Shown piece after piece: positions 51,442 through 63,113 of a stretch of DNA of 64,000 bases. The notes under the pieces were generated by a model that made no database searches, was not told where the DNA came from, and worked only from the letters and a program-made list of their open reading frames with translations. A program made the translations under genes and the position numbers. Positions within the stretch are counted from its first letter, which is position 1. Each line of letters starts with the position of its first letter. Origin of the DNA: Eremophila alpestris peregrina (taxonomy: Eukaryota > Chordata > Aves > Passeriformes > Alaudidae); NCBI GenBank assembly GCA_009792885.1, contig WMCF01000033.1, forward strand, positions 372,001 to 436,000, written 5' to 3'.

Positions 51442-51553
51442 TTTAGTTTTTCCAAGAACCCAGTTGTCAAGGTGGGCTTTTTCCAAGATGGCAGCACAGG
51501 TCTCCGGGCTGACTGGAGGATCATCATTTGTTTTGTAACAGATGAGGTAATAC
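51442..51553 (-). CDS. MYO3A: MYO3A exon: converter domain
   Basis: This 112-nt exon encodes YYLICYKTNDDPPVSPETCA then AILEKAHLDNWVLGKTK. The GKTK at the end is the conserved myosin GKTKVF box, completed by the next exon. The acceptor is TCTTTAG and the donor is ACTAAA|GTAATT. It ends in phase 0. Confidence 0.96.
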
Positions 51554-52189
51554 CTAAAGACAAATGCATGATTCTTTATTTGATTAATGGAGGGTTATAC
51601 ATGCAAATACATTTAAATAATTCTTTTAAGTAATAAAAACAATTGCATGAAAGAAAACATAGCACTGAAAAAACCGAAACAGCATATGAAAGAAAGTGCA
51701 GTTATTTAAACACGGGACTAAGAAACTCAATGAAAAGTGGATGAGTGACATATTGCACACCCTGGAGAGTTTTTTAATTCTATACCAACACCAGAAGGTT
51801 TTTAAAAAGAATTCAACCCAAGTAGAGCAGTGCACCATTTCTTTCCTGCTCACTACACACTGTGAAAGTGATTTCAGTGGCAATATAAAAATAATATAAA
51901 AATATTTTAAAAGCTTTTTTGCCTAAATTATATTATTTCATATTTAGAAATGTCACAAAAGTTTCCTATCTTATCTCATGTGCTAGACCATCTATCTTTG
52001 AGATACTTAATGTGATCTGAGATGCATCCCAACTCTTATTAGCTCCTTGGAATCAGTTTTGCACATCCTTTTGGAACATGCAAGTGCCATTGTGACACAT
52101 CATCTGTAAGCATTTAATCTGGCAAACTCATTACTCAGAATTAATTCTGACCAGGAAAAGAGGTCATGATGCTCACTCATAAAAATTAC

Positions 52190-52255
52190 CTGTGATACAC
52201 CAGCTCAGCTGCTGGATAGAAAATACTTGTTTGTTCCAGGACTTTCCAAAATGCT
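52190..52255 (-). CDS. Candidate MYO3A cassette exon in converter (22 codons), unproven
   Basis: This 66-nt segment is open in the frame required by the exons on both sides (phase 2 in and phase 2 out). It would insert AFWKVLEQTSIFYPAAELVY plus HR before YYLICYK. The acceptor is TTACAG and the donor is CACAG|GTAATT. The flanking exons also join directly in frame, as in other myosins, so this is at most an alternative exon. Confidence 0.3.
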
Positions 52256-52758
52256 CTGTAACAATACGAACCATATCTATCTTGGGTTTTTTAATTTAAG
52301 AAAATTACATTAATTATGTGTGCTTCCTGACAGTACATTCTGCTCTTTTTCTTGTTTTTCAGTCTTTAAACACAAAGCCTGGATTTACCAGCTTTAAATG
52401 ATGCTAACACTTTGTTCATGGAACAATAAAAAAAAGAAACAATGTTGATTTCTTACTAATTACCCACAGTACCCTTTTTTTTTCCTTTTTGTAAAACACA
52501 ATGAATTGGCTTATTTTATTATAACCAAATAATGGTGCCATTATCTCAGGTCTACCTGTAACTCTCAGCTACTGAAAAAACCTAAACCCAAAATAAGATA
52601 TATATTTAATTAAAATCCTTTTTCCTTTGAGGGCCAGGTTCTCAGTGGCAGAGATCTGCACAGCCTCACTGTAATCAGGGGCACACTCTCTTGAGAGCTA
52701 CCTCATTATGTTTACTGCTTTTATGCATTTTACCTGACACTTAAGTTTGGTTTTGGTA

Positions 52759-52787
52759 TTTTTTTTTTTTTGGTTTTTTTTTTTTTA
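52759..52787. repeat. Poly-T tract
   Basis: This is a run of about 29 bases that is T except for two G, in intron sequence. Confidence 0.9.
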
Positions 52788-53696
52788 ATAAAAAGCTGTC
52801 ACCAAAAGCTACAGCACATCTTGTAGTGATAACTATCTTTTTCCATGCTGCACTCTTCCAAAAGTTGCATTCTTCCAAAACAGCAACAGTTCCAGGATTA
52901 TTTTTCAAGAAACAGGGCTACAAAAACATCCCTGTGCTGTTCCCTTCTCATCTCATGCACCTGCAGCACTCTGCTGCTAGCTCTCTGTTTCTAGTGCACT
53001 ATTTCTTTTAAGTGCTACTGTCTGAATAGGTGATGCTTGCTTCTTCCCAGTTTTGATCTCCACTCCACACATCTCTGTTCTGATTGAGGCGAATACTCAG
53101 GATTTTTATTTGTAAGAGAGTAGTACAGATTTTGGGGGTGAAGGAAGAAGGTAGTTAAAGGAACAATAAAACCACACTGAGTTCATTACTCTGCTTTTTA
53201 ACAAGTGACTAATACTTAGGAATTATGTTTTAAACAATACTATGCACTCAATGGATTTTTCTGCCCTAGACTAGGAATTCCAAATTATCATCTATCCTGC
53301 ACAAGCAGATGCTGCACAGTACTGAAGGTTGGGAGCTAGAGGAACTGTGGTGTTCCTTGGATACTGTGGCTGCAAATTCTTGGCTTTAATTTGAAGTAAT
53401 ACATTTCTAAAACTGAGGTCCTTGAAGAAACTTGCAGAGTATAAGCAAGCAAATTTTTGTCCAAATGCTCAGAGAGCCTGAAAAATCATTCTGAGATTCA
53501 TCATCTTCCCCTACCCATCGAAAACAGGTCACTAATCTTGTGCCTGAACTACTCTTGGTCGTCCAATCTATAACCTTTGTCACAGGAAGTGTCCTTGTAT
53601 TTTTTTACAAAGACCATGCCAAAAACACTGCTGGTGCTCAACAAGCACTGGATGGCAATTGTAGGAGAGAAAAGAGCTTCTTCAGGCCGCTGTTAC

Positions 53697-53902
53697 CGTT
53701 TGATGAAGTTAGCGAAGAGTATCCGATGGGAATAGCCCTGTCTCCGGATCCGCGCTGTCTCCAGAATTCCCGTGTAACGCAGCTGAACCAACACTTTCTC
53801 CTTGTCAAACTTGTTTGCCTGCCGGTCATTGTTTGGCTTGATGCACCTGACAAAGTGAGGCTGCCCAACCACCATTTTGGATAATAAATCCATCAGAGAA
53901 TA
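53697..53902 (-). CDS. MYO3A: MYO3A exon: motor, SH helices and converter start
   Basis: This 206-nt exon encodes YSLMDLLSKMVVGQPHFVRC, then IKPNNDRQANKFDKEKVLVQ, then LRYTGILETARIRRQGYSHR and ILFANFIKR. The HFVRCIKPN motif and the Q.RY.GILE..RIRR.G SH-helix region are hallmarks of a myosin motor. The acceptor is TTTGCAG and the donor is AAACG|GTAACA. It ends in phase 2. Confidence 0.98.
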
Positions 53903-56837
53903 CTGCAAAAAGTAACAAGAGATCTGTCAACAGGATACTTGTGAAACTGATAGAAACTTGTGTAGTTGAAATTTTATTTCATATGATCAGAATCATGTCC
54001 AAAACCATTTACATTTCATTAAGCTGATACTTAAAGAGTAAATAAAGTAAATGACCCAAAACCAATTCTAGCTTTTCTACGCTACTAGTGTATACCACTT
54101 GAGAGAAACACTGATTCCAAATAAATGCACCAAATTTCATCCAGGACATTCTCACAGATTTCCATGATGTCCAACATATGACAGAACACTTACACTCCTT
54201 CTATTTATTTGCTTATCTTGGAGCTTTGTTTGGTAATTACAGCCATTTTTCTTTTTATTGTTGTCACCTATTTGAAGACTCTTGTTCACCCAGAGAGTAA
54301 ATTATCCATCTATGGATGGGAAGTGGAACAGCAGCAAGCCAGTAAGTATTTCAATTCCTTCATTAGACTGGAGGAAACTAAGGCTACTGCAGCAGAAGGG
54401 CTGGTTGGACTGCTCTGATCTTGGCATAGCCTGTCCATTGTACAGACTGATGGTGATATGATAACTGCCCTGCCAAGAGGAAACTTCCAAGGAGGGCAAA
54501 GCTAGAAGATCACAATTCCAGAGTTGCATTTTTCCCACCTCACCAGAGTAGCAGGCTAGCAGAGGCGATACAGCCTGTAGCTCCCCATGCCAGTTGAGGG
54601 GACTCTGACTGTAAACAACTTTGACTGGTGTTTTGAAAAATTGCTTCATGGGAGGATCTTATTAAAACACAAATGAAGAGGCTCATTCCTCAAGATTCAA
54701 CCTGACTCAACAGAAAGAGGTAGCTAGGAGGAAATGCAGCTCAGCAGTAGGTTGGTTACATGAAACCAGTGTAGGACATCAAGAGCCATATGTTTGCTTT
54801 TAAAAAGTGCAATTCCATTCTGGACAGAAGCTGCACCATGCAGCAAAGTGCTTAATTAGCTCCATCACCAGTGTGCCAACTGAACACAAACAAGTAGGAC
54901 ACGCTAATGGATATCTTTTTTTCCATGCAGTCTGAGGTGGCATATGCTTTTCTCAGTCACCCACAGATTTCTGTGTATGAGTAAGCCAGTGGGGCTGAAA
55001 GTGAATTTTCATTTAAGAGCATTAGCTATCATGATCTGAGCAAGGAATTCCACTACAGAAAATAGTATCAAAAAAGTGTAAACATAATTGTCTCATTTGC
55101 AGCCTAGTGTTGAATGCTAGAAGTGTTGAATGCACTGAATCATAGACTAATCATATTAATCATAAATTCATTAATTTGAATGAGATTCGGTATTTTTTTC
55201 CATCTAGAATATTTAAACAGTATATAGCTTTGGACCACCTTGATACCTAAACTGAAATTATCCTTCACAGTCCACAAAGCTGTGCAATTGTATATAAAAA
55301 AGAGAGATCTGGCTAGATCTGGCTCCTCATTGTTCTGACATACATGTAAGTGAATTCCTAATGGTCATAAAATCATAGAATATACTGACTTGGAAGGAAC
55401 TTATCAGGAGCATCAAGTCCAGCTCCTGGCCCTGTGCACCATGAATCGCACCATGTGCCTGAGAGTATTGTCCAGATGCTCCTGAAACTCTGTCAGGCTT
55501 GGTGTTGTGACCATTTCCCTGGAGATCTAGGGCCTGGCCACCCTCTGGGTGAAGAACCTTTTCCTGATATCCAACATAAACCTTCCCTGATTCAGCTTCA
55601 TGCCCTTCCCTCATGTCCTGTCACTGGCCACAAGAGTGAGGAGATCAGTGCCTGACCCTCTGCTTCCTCTGGTAAGGATGGTGAAGGTCACAGTGAAGTC
55701 TCCCCTCAGTCTCCTTCCAGGCTGAACAGACTGACTCCAGCTGATTCTCATACAGCTCCCCTACAGACCCTTCACCATCCTCATGGCCCTCCTTTGGATG
55801 CTCCTCCCTGGTTTAATGTATTTTTGATACTGTGGCACCCAGAGCTGTCCCCAGCACTCGAGGTGAGGCCACCCCAGAGCGGAGCAGGACATTCCCCTCC
55901 CTTGCCTGGCTGTGCCTGATGCCAGGACAGGGTTGGCCCTCCTGGCTGCCAGGGCACTGCTGGCTCATGTTCAACTTGCCTTGGACCAGGACCCCTAGAG
56001 GTCCCTCTCTGTGGCACAGCTCTCCAGGCTCTCATTCCCCAGTCTCTACACCCAAGCAGGGTGGCCCCATCCCAGATGCAGAATTTGGCTGCTGTCTTCT
56101 GAAATGTCATATGGTTGGTGATTGCCCAGACACCTGATTTATTGAGGTCTCTCTGCAGGCCCTCTCTGCCCTCAAGGGAATCAACAGCTCCTCCCAATTT
56201 AGTGTCATCAGCAAACTAACTTGGTATTCCTTTAAGTTGTGTGTCCAATTCATTATGAACATCCCCATAGCCACTGTATGCTTTGCTGGGAGAGATGACT
56301 AAACAAGAGTTGGAAATTCAGAGCAGAACCAACTCTGTGCACCACTTGAGAGGAAAGTGCTCTTCACTGCTATTTTCTATTTTAGGACCAGCAGCAGAGC
56401 CAGTGATTGGGATGAGCACTGCTGAAGGAACCACAAGGATGAACTCTGGGCAGCCTCTGTGCAGTGACCATCAAGAACTTTCTCTAGAGCTCCTGCTTCC
56501 AATTAACTTTGCCCTCTTTCTTAAGCTCTAAAAGAAGCCACTAGTGTCCAATCTCCCTTTATCTTCCTTAGTGGAAAAACAAGTGAGTGAAAGATTAATA
56601 TTGATCATCATACATCATCATGACAGCAATGTGACTGTGTAATCAAGTACAGTTAAAGATGAAACATCACAATCTCCTCGAGATATTTGTATTGCAATGA
56701 CTGCTGCACCATATATGCAGTTCACAAACTCTAAATGGATCACCACTGACTCTAACTCAACAGTTGCATTTCAAAAAGTACACGAATAAACATCGGTTGT
56801 ACTCTAGAAATATTTATTAAAAAATCTGGTATCTTAC
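53903..56837 (-). other. MYO3A intron with CR1 insertion
   Basis: This intron of about 2.9 kb is one third CR1 (55366-56270). No exon signal was seen in the remainder, and the flanking phases fit directly. Confidence 0.75.
55366..56270 (-). mobile_element. CR1 LINE, 5'-truncated copy of about 0.9 kb
   Basis: This is the reverse complement of a CR1 3' half, starting with ATCATAGAAT at the left. It is colinear with the CR1 at 11.5-13.1 kb. A block of about 85 bp near 55895-55982 is essentially identical, in inverted orientation, to 12428-12514, so both belong to the same or a closely related subfamily. The reading frames are broken. Confidence 0.92.
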
Positions 56838-56915
56838 TCTAAAATAAGAGGCAACTGTCTGTGTTTTCATGCTGGTTGTTTCTCTTGGATGATGCCCAGT
56901 ATCTCCTGCTTCATT
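56838..56915 (-). CDS. MYO3A: MYO3A exon: motor, end of loop 2
   Basis: This 78-nt exon encodes NEAGDTGHHPRETTSMKTQT then VASYFR. The TVASYFR element is the conserved start of the helix after loop 2. The acceptor is CTCCCAG and the donor is TTTAGA|GTAAGA. Phase is 0 at both ends. Confidence 0.94.
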
Positions 56916-57356
56916 CTGGGAGGATGAAGAAAAAAAATTACACTTTTCATCTCTAGTTAGCCTATAGTGCCCTTTCCAGTGCCCCAAGAAACTACCCCAG
57001 AGAGAACATAAATAATTTTAAAAGTATTCTAAACAGCAAAAGTTACAGCATGATCACTAGCACAAATCAGTTACACCAATATTTTGCTACACAATACATA
57101 AACATTCACACACACAAAGAGCACAAGTTGGTACAGAGCATCTAATAACTGCCACAAATAACCAGACAATGTCTGAGGTCCTGCCTGCTATTTCATCATC
57201 ACTGTTAATTTGATAGTTCTCTAAGGAACATGGCTATACTCCAAACCAATATTTTAATTTCTCTTTTTGCTAAAATACAGCTGGGAAATGGTATTTTTTC
57301 CCCCAGAAGTTGTTATTAAACTATAGCCAGAAAGAAGGGAAATGTTAGGTTTTTAC

Positions 57357-57398
57357 CTCACGGAAGGAATATGAATTGCACAACACAAAGATATCCAG
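57357..57398 (-). CDS. Candidate MYO3A cassette microexon (14 codons), unproven
   Basis: This 42-nt open segment between two loop 2 exons would add LDIFVLCNSYSFRE without changing frame. It has a long polypyrimidine tract, an acceptor TTTAG and a donor GAG|GTAAAA. The exons on either side join in frame without it. I know of no such segment in other myosin III proteins, so it may be a decoy or a lineage-specific alternative exon. Confidence 0.25.
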
Positions 57399-57533
57399 CT
57401 AAACAGAAAAGAAAATAGGACAGGGAGAAAAACCAAGGAAGGGGTTACTTGCTTTCTTTCAATACCAAAACAACTACTGCCTGTGTAGTTTAAATCAGGC
57501 TTCAATGCAGAATCACAAAATCAGTTTTCTTAC

Positions 57534-57613
57534 CTTTGTATGACTGATTGATTTTTGGGAGGTCCACATTTGATAGCTGATCGTAGTTTTGCTTTTGGTG
57601 TGTGCCAGGTTAC
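57534..57613 (-). CDS. MYO3A: MYO3A exon: motor, loop 2 region
   Basis: This 80-nt exon encodes GNLAHTKSKTTISYQMWTSQ then KSISHTK. It corresponds to the variable, basic actin-binding loop 2 of class III myosin. It was identified by phase fit and by similarity to the class III loop. The acceptor is CCATAG and the donor is AAAG|GTAAGA. It ends in phase 0. Confidence 0.88.
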
Positions 57614-59992
57614 CTATGGGAAGATGAAAGAAAACAACATCAAAGTGTTTACATCTGATCTAAACTAAGAACGATCCTGAACCACCTTATTCATGCCCCC
57701 AGTGCAAACATATGATTATAAAGGTCATTGACTTTTTCAGAGCATGTCCTCATTTCCCCTTTAACCCTTAGGATGAAATGAGCTCTGAAGAAGTTGCATG
57801 AACACAGAACATGATGATTTTTTTCTCCTCATATGTCATCTACTAGATAACAAAATTAACAGACTGCTGTAGAAGGTAAGACAGATACATCTTAGAGCAT
57901 CCATGTGGTTTTACCCTAAGAATGTTGTTGTACTATTCTAGTTCTAATGCTGTATATTAGTTAAAGAAAAATGTGCTCAGACCCTTCTCTGGCCCTGAGG
58001 AAAACTTAAGTGGCATGACTCAAGATTATACACCTAAACTCTACTCTTCACTACTCTTTCAACCCCCTGGTAAAAATAAGGTTATATCTTTCCACAGAGC
58101 TTGCTGGAAACCATCACTACCCTGTCCTTTCTCTGAAGTATGGCTGGGTATTCCCAGCCAGCTACTAGCTAACATGGACCAAAACTGTTCCTGAGAGGCA
58201 CTCTAACCATTAACCAGAAAGCAGCCCTGTGGGAATGTTTCAGCTACTCTTCACTGTCTCAGTTTGGTTTACTAGCACAGACAAAGTCTTAAGGCTCTAA
58301 CTCTGCAATTCTAAGTCAAGCAATACCTTCATTATGATGACTTTGAAGGACTAGGCATTGGCATGCTTTACATAGGCACTGATCTTTTCCGGGAATAATG
58401 AAAATTCTGCTGAGCTTTCCATCATGTCTCTCTTTGTTGATAAACTCTAACCATTGCTGCATGCATTGCACTGCTCCTGCTAATAACATAACACCTCTGG
58501 GATCTCCCTCTCCACTGGGAGAGCCTATATCTCTCTGTGCTCAGCTACTATCAGGGAGAGGTGGATAAGAGCTGGAATAACAGCTGCAAATATGTGTTAT
58601 GGTAATGCATCTGGTATTATGTGATGATATCAAGGCCTAAACCTCCCTGGGGTTCAACTGAATATCACAGGGTGGGAAGGAAAAAGAGAGCTTTACTCAC
58701 AGCTAACTTTAGCTATCTGAAAGTGAGGTGTCTACAGGATCCCTGCTATATTCAGTGGAGAGAGACACTTTCAGAGGAGATTTTTCCCTTCCCAAGAGAA
58801 ACACCTGAGATAGGCAAGATGGGTTGGACTTTGGGTAAACGTCTACAATTTATTCTAGATAAATAACACGGATCAGAAACCTAACTTTTAGTTGGTTTGA
58901 GTCAGTTTTGAAACTACATGCAGCGTTTCATAATATTTAACAGGAAGAATAAAACAGCCTTCAGAGTTATCTTGCAAAACACTGAGACTTGAGATCAGTT
59001 CTTGGAACCATTTGGATGCTTACTTGAATTCTATGGAAATTATATTTTAGTATATGAGCAGATATCAACAAGTCAAAAAGTTAAGGCAAGGGCATTGAGC
59101 ACTGTGCTTTCCCAGAAACATGCGAAACAAAATTCCAAGACCAAATTTTGTCATTCTATTAGCAAAGCTCCCTTTGTAAAGAACAGAACCTTTGCCAAAA
59201 CCTCAGCTTCTGCAAGTTATGATAACATTTTCATTTCCATTAGGCTTTTCCAATCTGGCTTTTCTGTTCTGCTAGAAATATGTTTCCCATGTACTTGTAC
59301 AAGAAAGTAATGTTGTAAAGTACTTACTGTGTGGCATCAATGCCATTACACCGAGAGTACTACAACACGATAACAAACTGGTTGTAAGGAGACTTACCCT
59401 TCATCCTGAAGTGAAAGGTAGGACACTTTGCAAGGACATAGTTCAAATGAAGTGCAATTTAGGAGTAATTTATGTAGTAATCTTATTCCTTCACCTCTAC
59501 TTACGAATTTCTTGAGGAAGAGCTTACCACATTGACCATGTCAATTACCTATAGTGAAGAACTCTAAGACTGAAAATAGAAGTGTGTCTTCTCAGTCTTT
59601 GCAGCAGATATAAGAACCCCCAACCTTTGTTCTCTACCACTTAGAGATAAATTGCACTGAGGCAATTTATATATGCCCTGTCCAAAACAGAACAGTGACT
59701 TACCTGATCATTCCTGTTCAGTCCTCAACTCAAGAGATGTACTCCACTCCCTGTCTTGATCCCCTACCCTGAAGACAGGACCCTGAAAGAAGTCTCCACC
59801 ACTTCCTGGGCACTTGACCAGACCAATCCCTCCCCTGCAGCTTAAGATGGCTGCAGCTCCATTCAGCATGGATTCCATGGTTGGAAAGTGAAGCCAAAAA
59901 GTGTATAATGTCATCAATGAGTGGTTATAATAAACCTAGCAGTGGTCATCATGAAGGCTGGAGAAAACGAAGAAGATCACCACAAGCAATAC

Positions 59993-60122
59993 CTGTTTTT
60001 GTGAGAGGGTGGGTTACCAGCTGTCGCGTCAGGTTGTTTTCAGATGATCGCAGTAGCAGCACAATATCAGCTGGCAGAGTATCTCTGTTTTTGGCTAGGA
60101 ATCCACTTGCATTATATAGAAC
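59993..60122 (-). CDS. MYO3A: MYO3A exon: motor
   Basis: This 130-nt exon encodes VLYNASGFLAKNRDTLPADI then VLLLRSSENNLTRQLVTHPL and TKT. The pattern V.Y...GFL.KNRD.L..D is a universal myosin motor signature leading to loop 2. The acceptor is AAACAG and the donor is ACAG|GTATTG. It ends in phase 1. Confidence 0.96.
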
Positions 60123-61579
60123 CTGTTTAAAAAGTGCATTTATACATCTTCTTGGGTTTTGAAAAGTAATTGTAAATTTAAGCTTTCTGGAATAGGGCTT
60201 TTACCATATCAAGACACACAAATAGTTTTTCAGCCATCAGGCTCACTCTCACTTCTAATCTTTTTTTTTTTTGATCTCTGAAAGTTCTATCTTTTCAATA
60301 CTGAGATACGCAAATAACTAAAAGCAAATCTATAATTCCAAAGTAGCTTGGTACATACATTTTTCCTAATGCAGGTAGTAGTTTTAACCTATGTGGATTT
60401 ATCACCAGGACAAGTGTATTGCAGTCCTCCTTTACATCCATACATGTGGTAATGCACAATTAACAATGCACTTGATTTCAACCACATTACATATGGTAAT
60501 GTACATATGACTGTACAATCTTTCAGTGCTATTCATGCTGTACTGGACTCAGGACTTAACACTCTTCCTAGGGACCTCTGTATTAATTATAGAGGATGTT
60601 TACAGAATCACAAAATGCATTTTGGCAATTGAAATCTCTCTAAAAATTCCAAAAATGGTGTACCTAATTCAAAATGTAACTTCAGGGTTCTATCTTGATG
60701 GTCTAAGGGATTCACAAGAAAATTTGATCTGTCAAGAAGGGTAGAAGATACTGGGATACATAATTTAGAAAAACCCATCACAAAACAACTCAGCAACAGT
60801 CTCAAATGATGAAAAAGATTTGTAAAGGAAGAGGAAATAAATTGTTCTCCAGTTCCACAGTAAAGTGCACTAGGGGTAATGAATTTACATGGCAGCAATG
60901 GAAACATAAGTTAGACAGCAGAAGAAACCTCCTAATGAAAGAGTTTGTTGGACACTGATGGGGCACTGGTGTAATTCTCCATCTTCAGTAGCTGGTAACA
61001 GGAATGGCAGAGGGAGACCTGGCTTTCCACTCCTTGCAGTGAGTTATGCTATGCTGGTGAAGTGCAGCTGAGCAGGAGATGAGGTTCAGAGGAGTTACAA
61101 GAAGCTCTTTGTAGCTGGCTGTTTTACTTAAGGGGTAAGGTATCTCTGTACCCTTAAAAAGAGCTCAGAAAGAAAAGGGAGCTCCTGCTTTCCCAAGGCA
61201 ATGTTCAGGTGACCAGTGTCACCCTGCTGCAGTGTGACAGCAGCTCCTCCTGTGTTTGCACAGCACGTGCAGCCAGTCACCTCGCATGGGAAGGAAGGAT
61301 GCTGCTCACTGAATGAAGCAGGAAGCAGGGCCTGCACTCTCTGTCTGGCTGATGACAAAATACAGAACTAAGAAAGGCTGATGGTGTGTAGGAGGTAGTA
61401 GAAAGAATGGAGCTGGGTCCTGGTTAGAAATAGTGGAAACAAGCATGGTCCAGGACTTTGAGGAACTAAGGGGAAGAGCACTGAGTTGCATTACACACCG
61501 GTTATGTTTTGGGTCTTCTATACTACAGTCCATTTACCTGGTGACATTTAAGAAAAAATACACTCCTGCTACTGCTGCT

Positions 61580-61593
61580 TTTTTTTTTGTTGT

Positions 61594-61631
<38 letters not shown>

Positions 61632-61654
61632 GTTTTTTTTTGGTTTTTTTTTTT
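61580..61654. repeat. Long poly-T tract with G interruptions
   Basis: This is about 75 bases of nearly uninterrupted T with a few G. The transcribed MYO3A strand would carry poly-A here, about 160 nt past a splice donor. Length is prone to sequencing error. Confidence 0.95.
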
Positions 61655-61813
61655 AATGAGGGATAATAACTTTTCAATTTACTTTTTATATGTAAGGCAC
61701 TGCCAGCATTCCCATGTCTGGACTGAAGAGATGACTGCTGAGAACCAACCCAGGTGACCTCTTCTACTTCCTTCCATTCCACAATCCCCAACTAACATCA
61801 TCAGGTGTCTTAC

Positions 61814-61902
61814 CTTTCCTGCATAATGATAAATTCCAAAGGTTAGATCTACTCTTTTGGGTCTCCAAAAATATTTTGATTTCAAATTATCTTCAAATTT
61901 TT
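61814..61902 (-). CDS. MYO3A: MYO3A exon: motor
   Basis: This 89-nt exon encodes EKFEDNLKSKYFWRPKRVDL then TFGIYHYAGK. The F.I.HYAGK element is a conserved beta-strand of all myosin motors, just after the relay region. The acceptor is TTTCAG and the donor is AAAG|GTAAGA. It ends in phase 0. Confidence 0.96.
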
Positions 61903-63113
61903 CTGAAAGGAAAAACATAGCTTATCTTACTGGAGTTACTGTACAATCATTCTCTTCTGAAGCTGTATCCCTCCAAGGATATATCCCGACTTCTCAGCCA
62001 ATACAGAGGCACAAAACAGATGTTTTCAAGGACAGAGGTATCATAATGGTCTTGTAACAAAAGACACTAGATACAGAATATGGGAGCTCTTAGAAAAGTT
62101 ACTTACTTTGTTCCAATTTTTTAAAGTGTGACCCCAGAAAATAATGGAATCATAGAATCATTAAGGTGGGAAAAGATGTCTAAGATCATTGAGTCCAACC
62201 CTTAACCCAACACCACTCTGTTCACCACTAAGCCATGTCCCCAGGTGCCACATCCACATGTTTTGAACACTTCCAGGCCTCGCCTTTCCAAAATTTTGAT
62301 CTAAATATATGAAACAATGCAGAAATCTTTCCAAAGGATTTCTTGAGGAGTTATGAGGAAACACTGACTGATTGATTGAGTGCTTCTGTACTGTAGACTA
62401 AAAAGCATGAGGATAAAAGAACAACAAGCTCATATAATTGCTTTAACATGGGCATTTTACTAGATGTTACTAGGTTTTTTAATTGAGCGTTGGCTAAAAC
62501 TCTGACACTTTGCACATTCAAAAATGAGTAAAACCAGGACTTATCTGCACAGAAATACCACTGAAATAATGAAGTCAATGGTAATTTCAGGCACTCAACA
62601 GCACTGAAATATTCAGAATCTGAATGGCTTTAGGTGTTTTAATTTAAATTTGTGAATAGAAAACACTCAGAAAGCATAATTTGTTGAAAGGCACTGAAGC
62701 ATGTTTGCAGTCATTACTCTTAAAAAAAAGTATTAAACTTCTTGCTCAGATACTGCTCATCAAAAATCTCAGACTGAACATGACTGAACTTTGCAAACAG
62801 TGTTCTTGGTCTATGAACCTGGAGTTTTAACTCAGTTTGATCTTTTCTTTTCAAGCTTTGCAGCAAAAAAATCTTGAAGGCGGGAGAACTTGAAACCTGG
62901 ATCAGCAGCTTAGGTTCATTTGTAGTCTTGATGTTTCTCTATGAACTTCAAGGACACAACCAACCCCAGCATGCATGTCACCCTCAAACCCACTGTGACA
63001 CTGAAATGGGGGCTCACTATAAGCATGAGTAGCATGTAGTCTGAACTGCTCATGCCAAACAGAAATTGAACAGAAGCCAAGATGTAAAACTGTGAAATGA
63101 GCCATATACTCAC
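61903..63113 (-). other. MYO3A intron with CR1 fragment
   Basis: This intron is about 1.2 kb. It contains a short CR1 3' end at 62147-62282 and is otherwise unremarkable. Confidence 0.75.
62147..62282 (-). mobile_element. CR1 LINE, short 3' fragment
   Basis: The plus strand begins GGAATCATAGAATCATTAAG and continues with GATCATTGAGTCCAACCC and text typical of the antisense end of a common avian CR1 subfamily. About 136 bp is retained. Confidence 0.92.

Larger units (their letters stand above)
51554..53696 (-). other. MYO3A intron in the converter region
   Basis: This intron is about 2.1 kb and holds the candidate 66-nt cassette exon at 52190-52255. A T-rich run lies near 52759-52787. Otherwise it is featureless. 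Confidence 0.7.
56916..61813 (-). other. MYO3A introns in the second half of the motor
   Basis: Several introns separate the exons at 56838, 57534, 59993 and 61814. They hold the candidate 42-nt microexon and a long poly-T tract at about 61580-61654. I saw no transposon that I could name. Confidence 0.7.

Noticed and set aside
55781..56197. 138-codon minus-strand open frame with GREGLQRDLNKSG-like text
   Set aside because: It is the CR1 reverse-transcriptase/3' region of the element at 55366-56270 and is not an independent gene.
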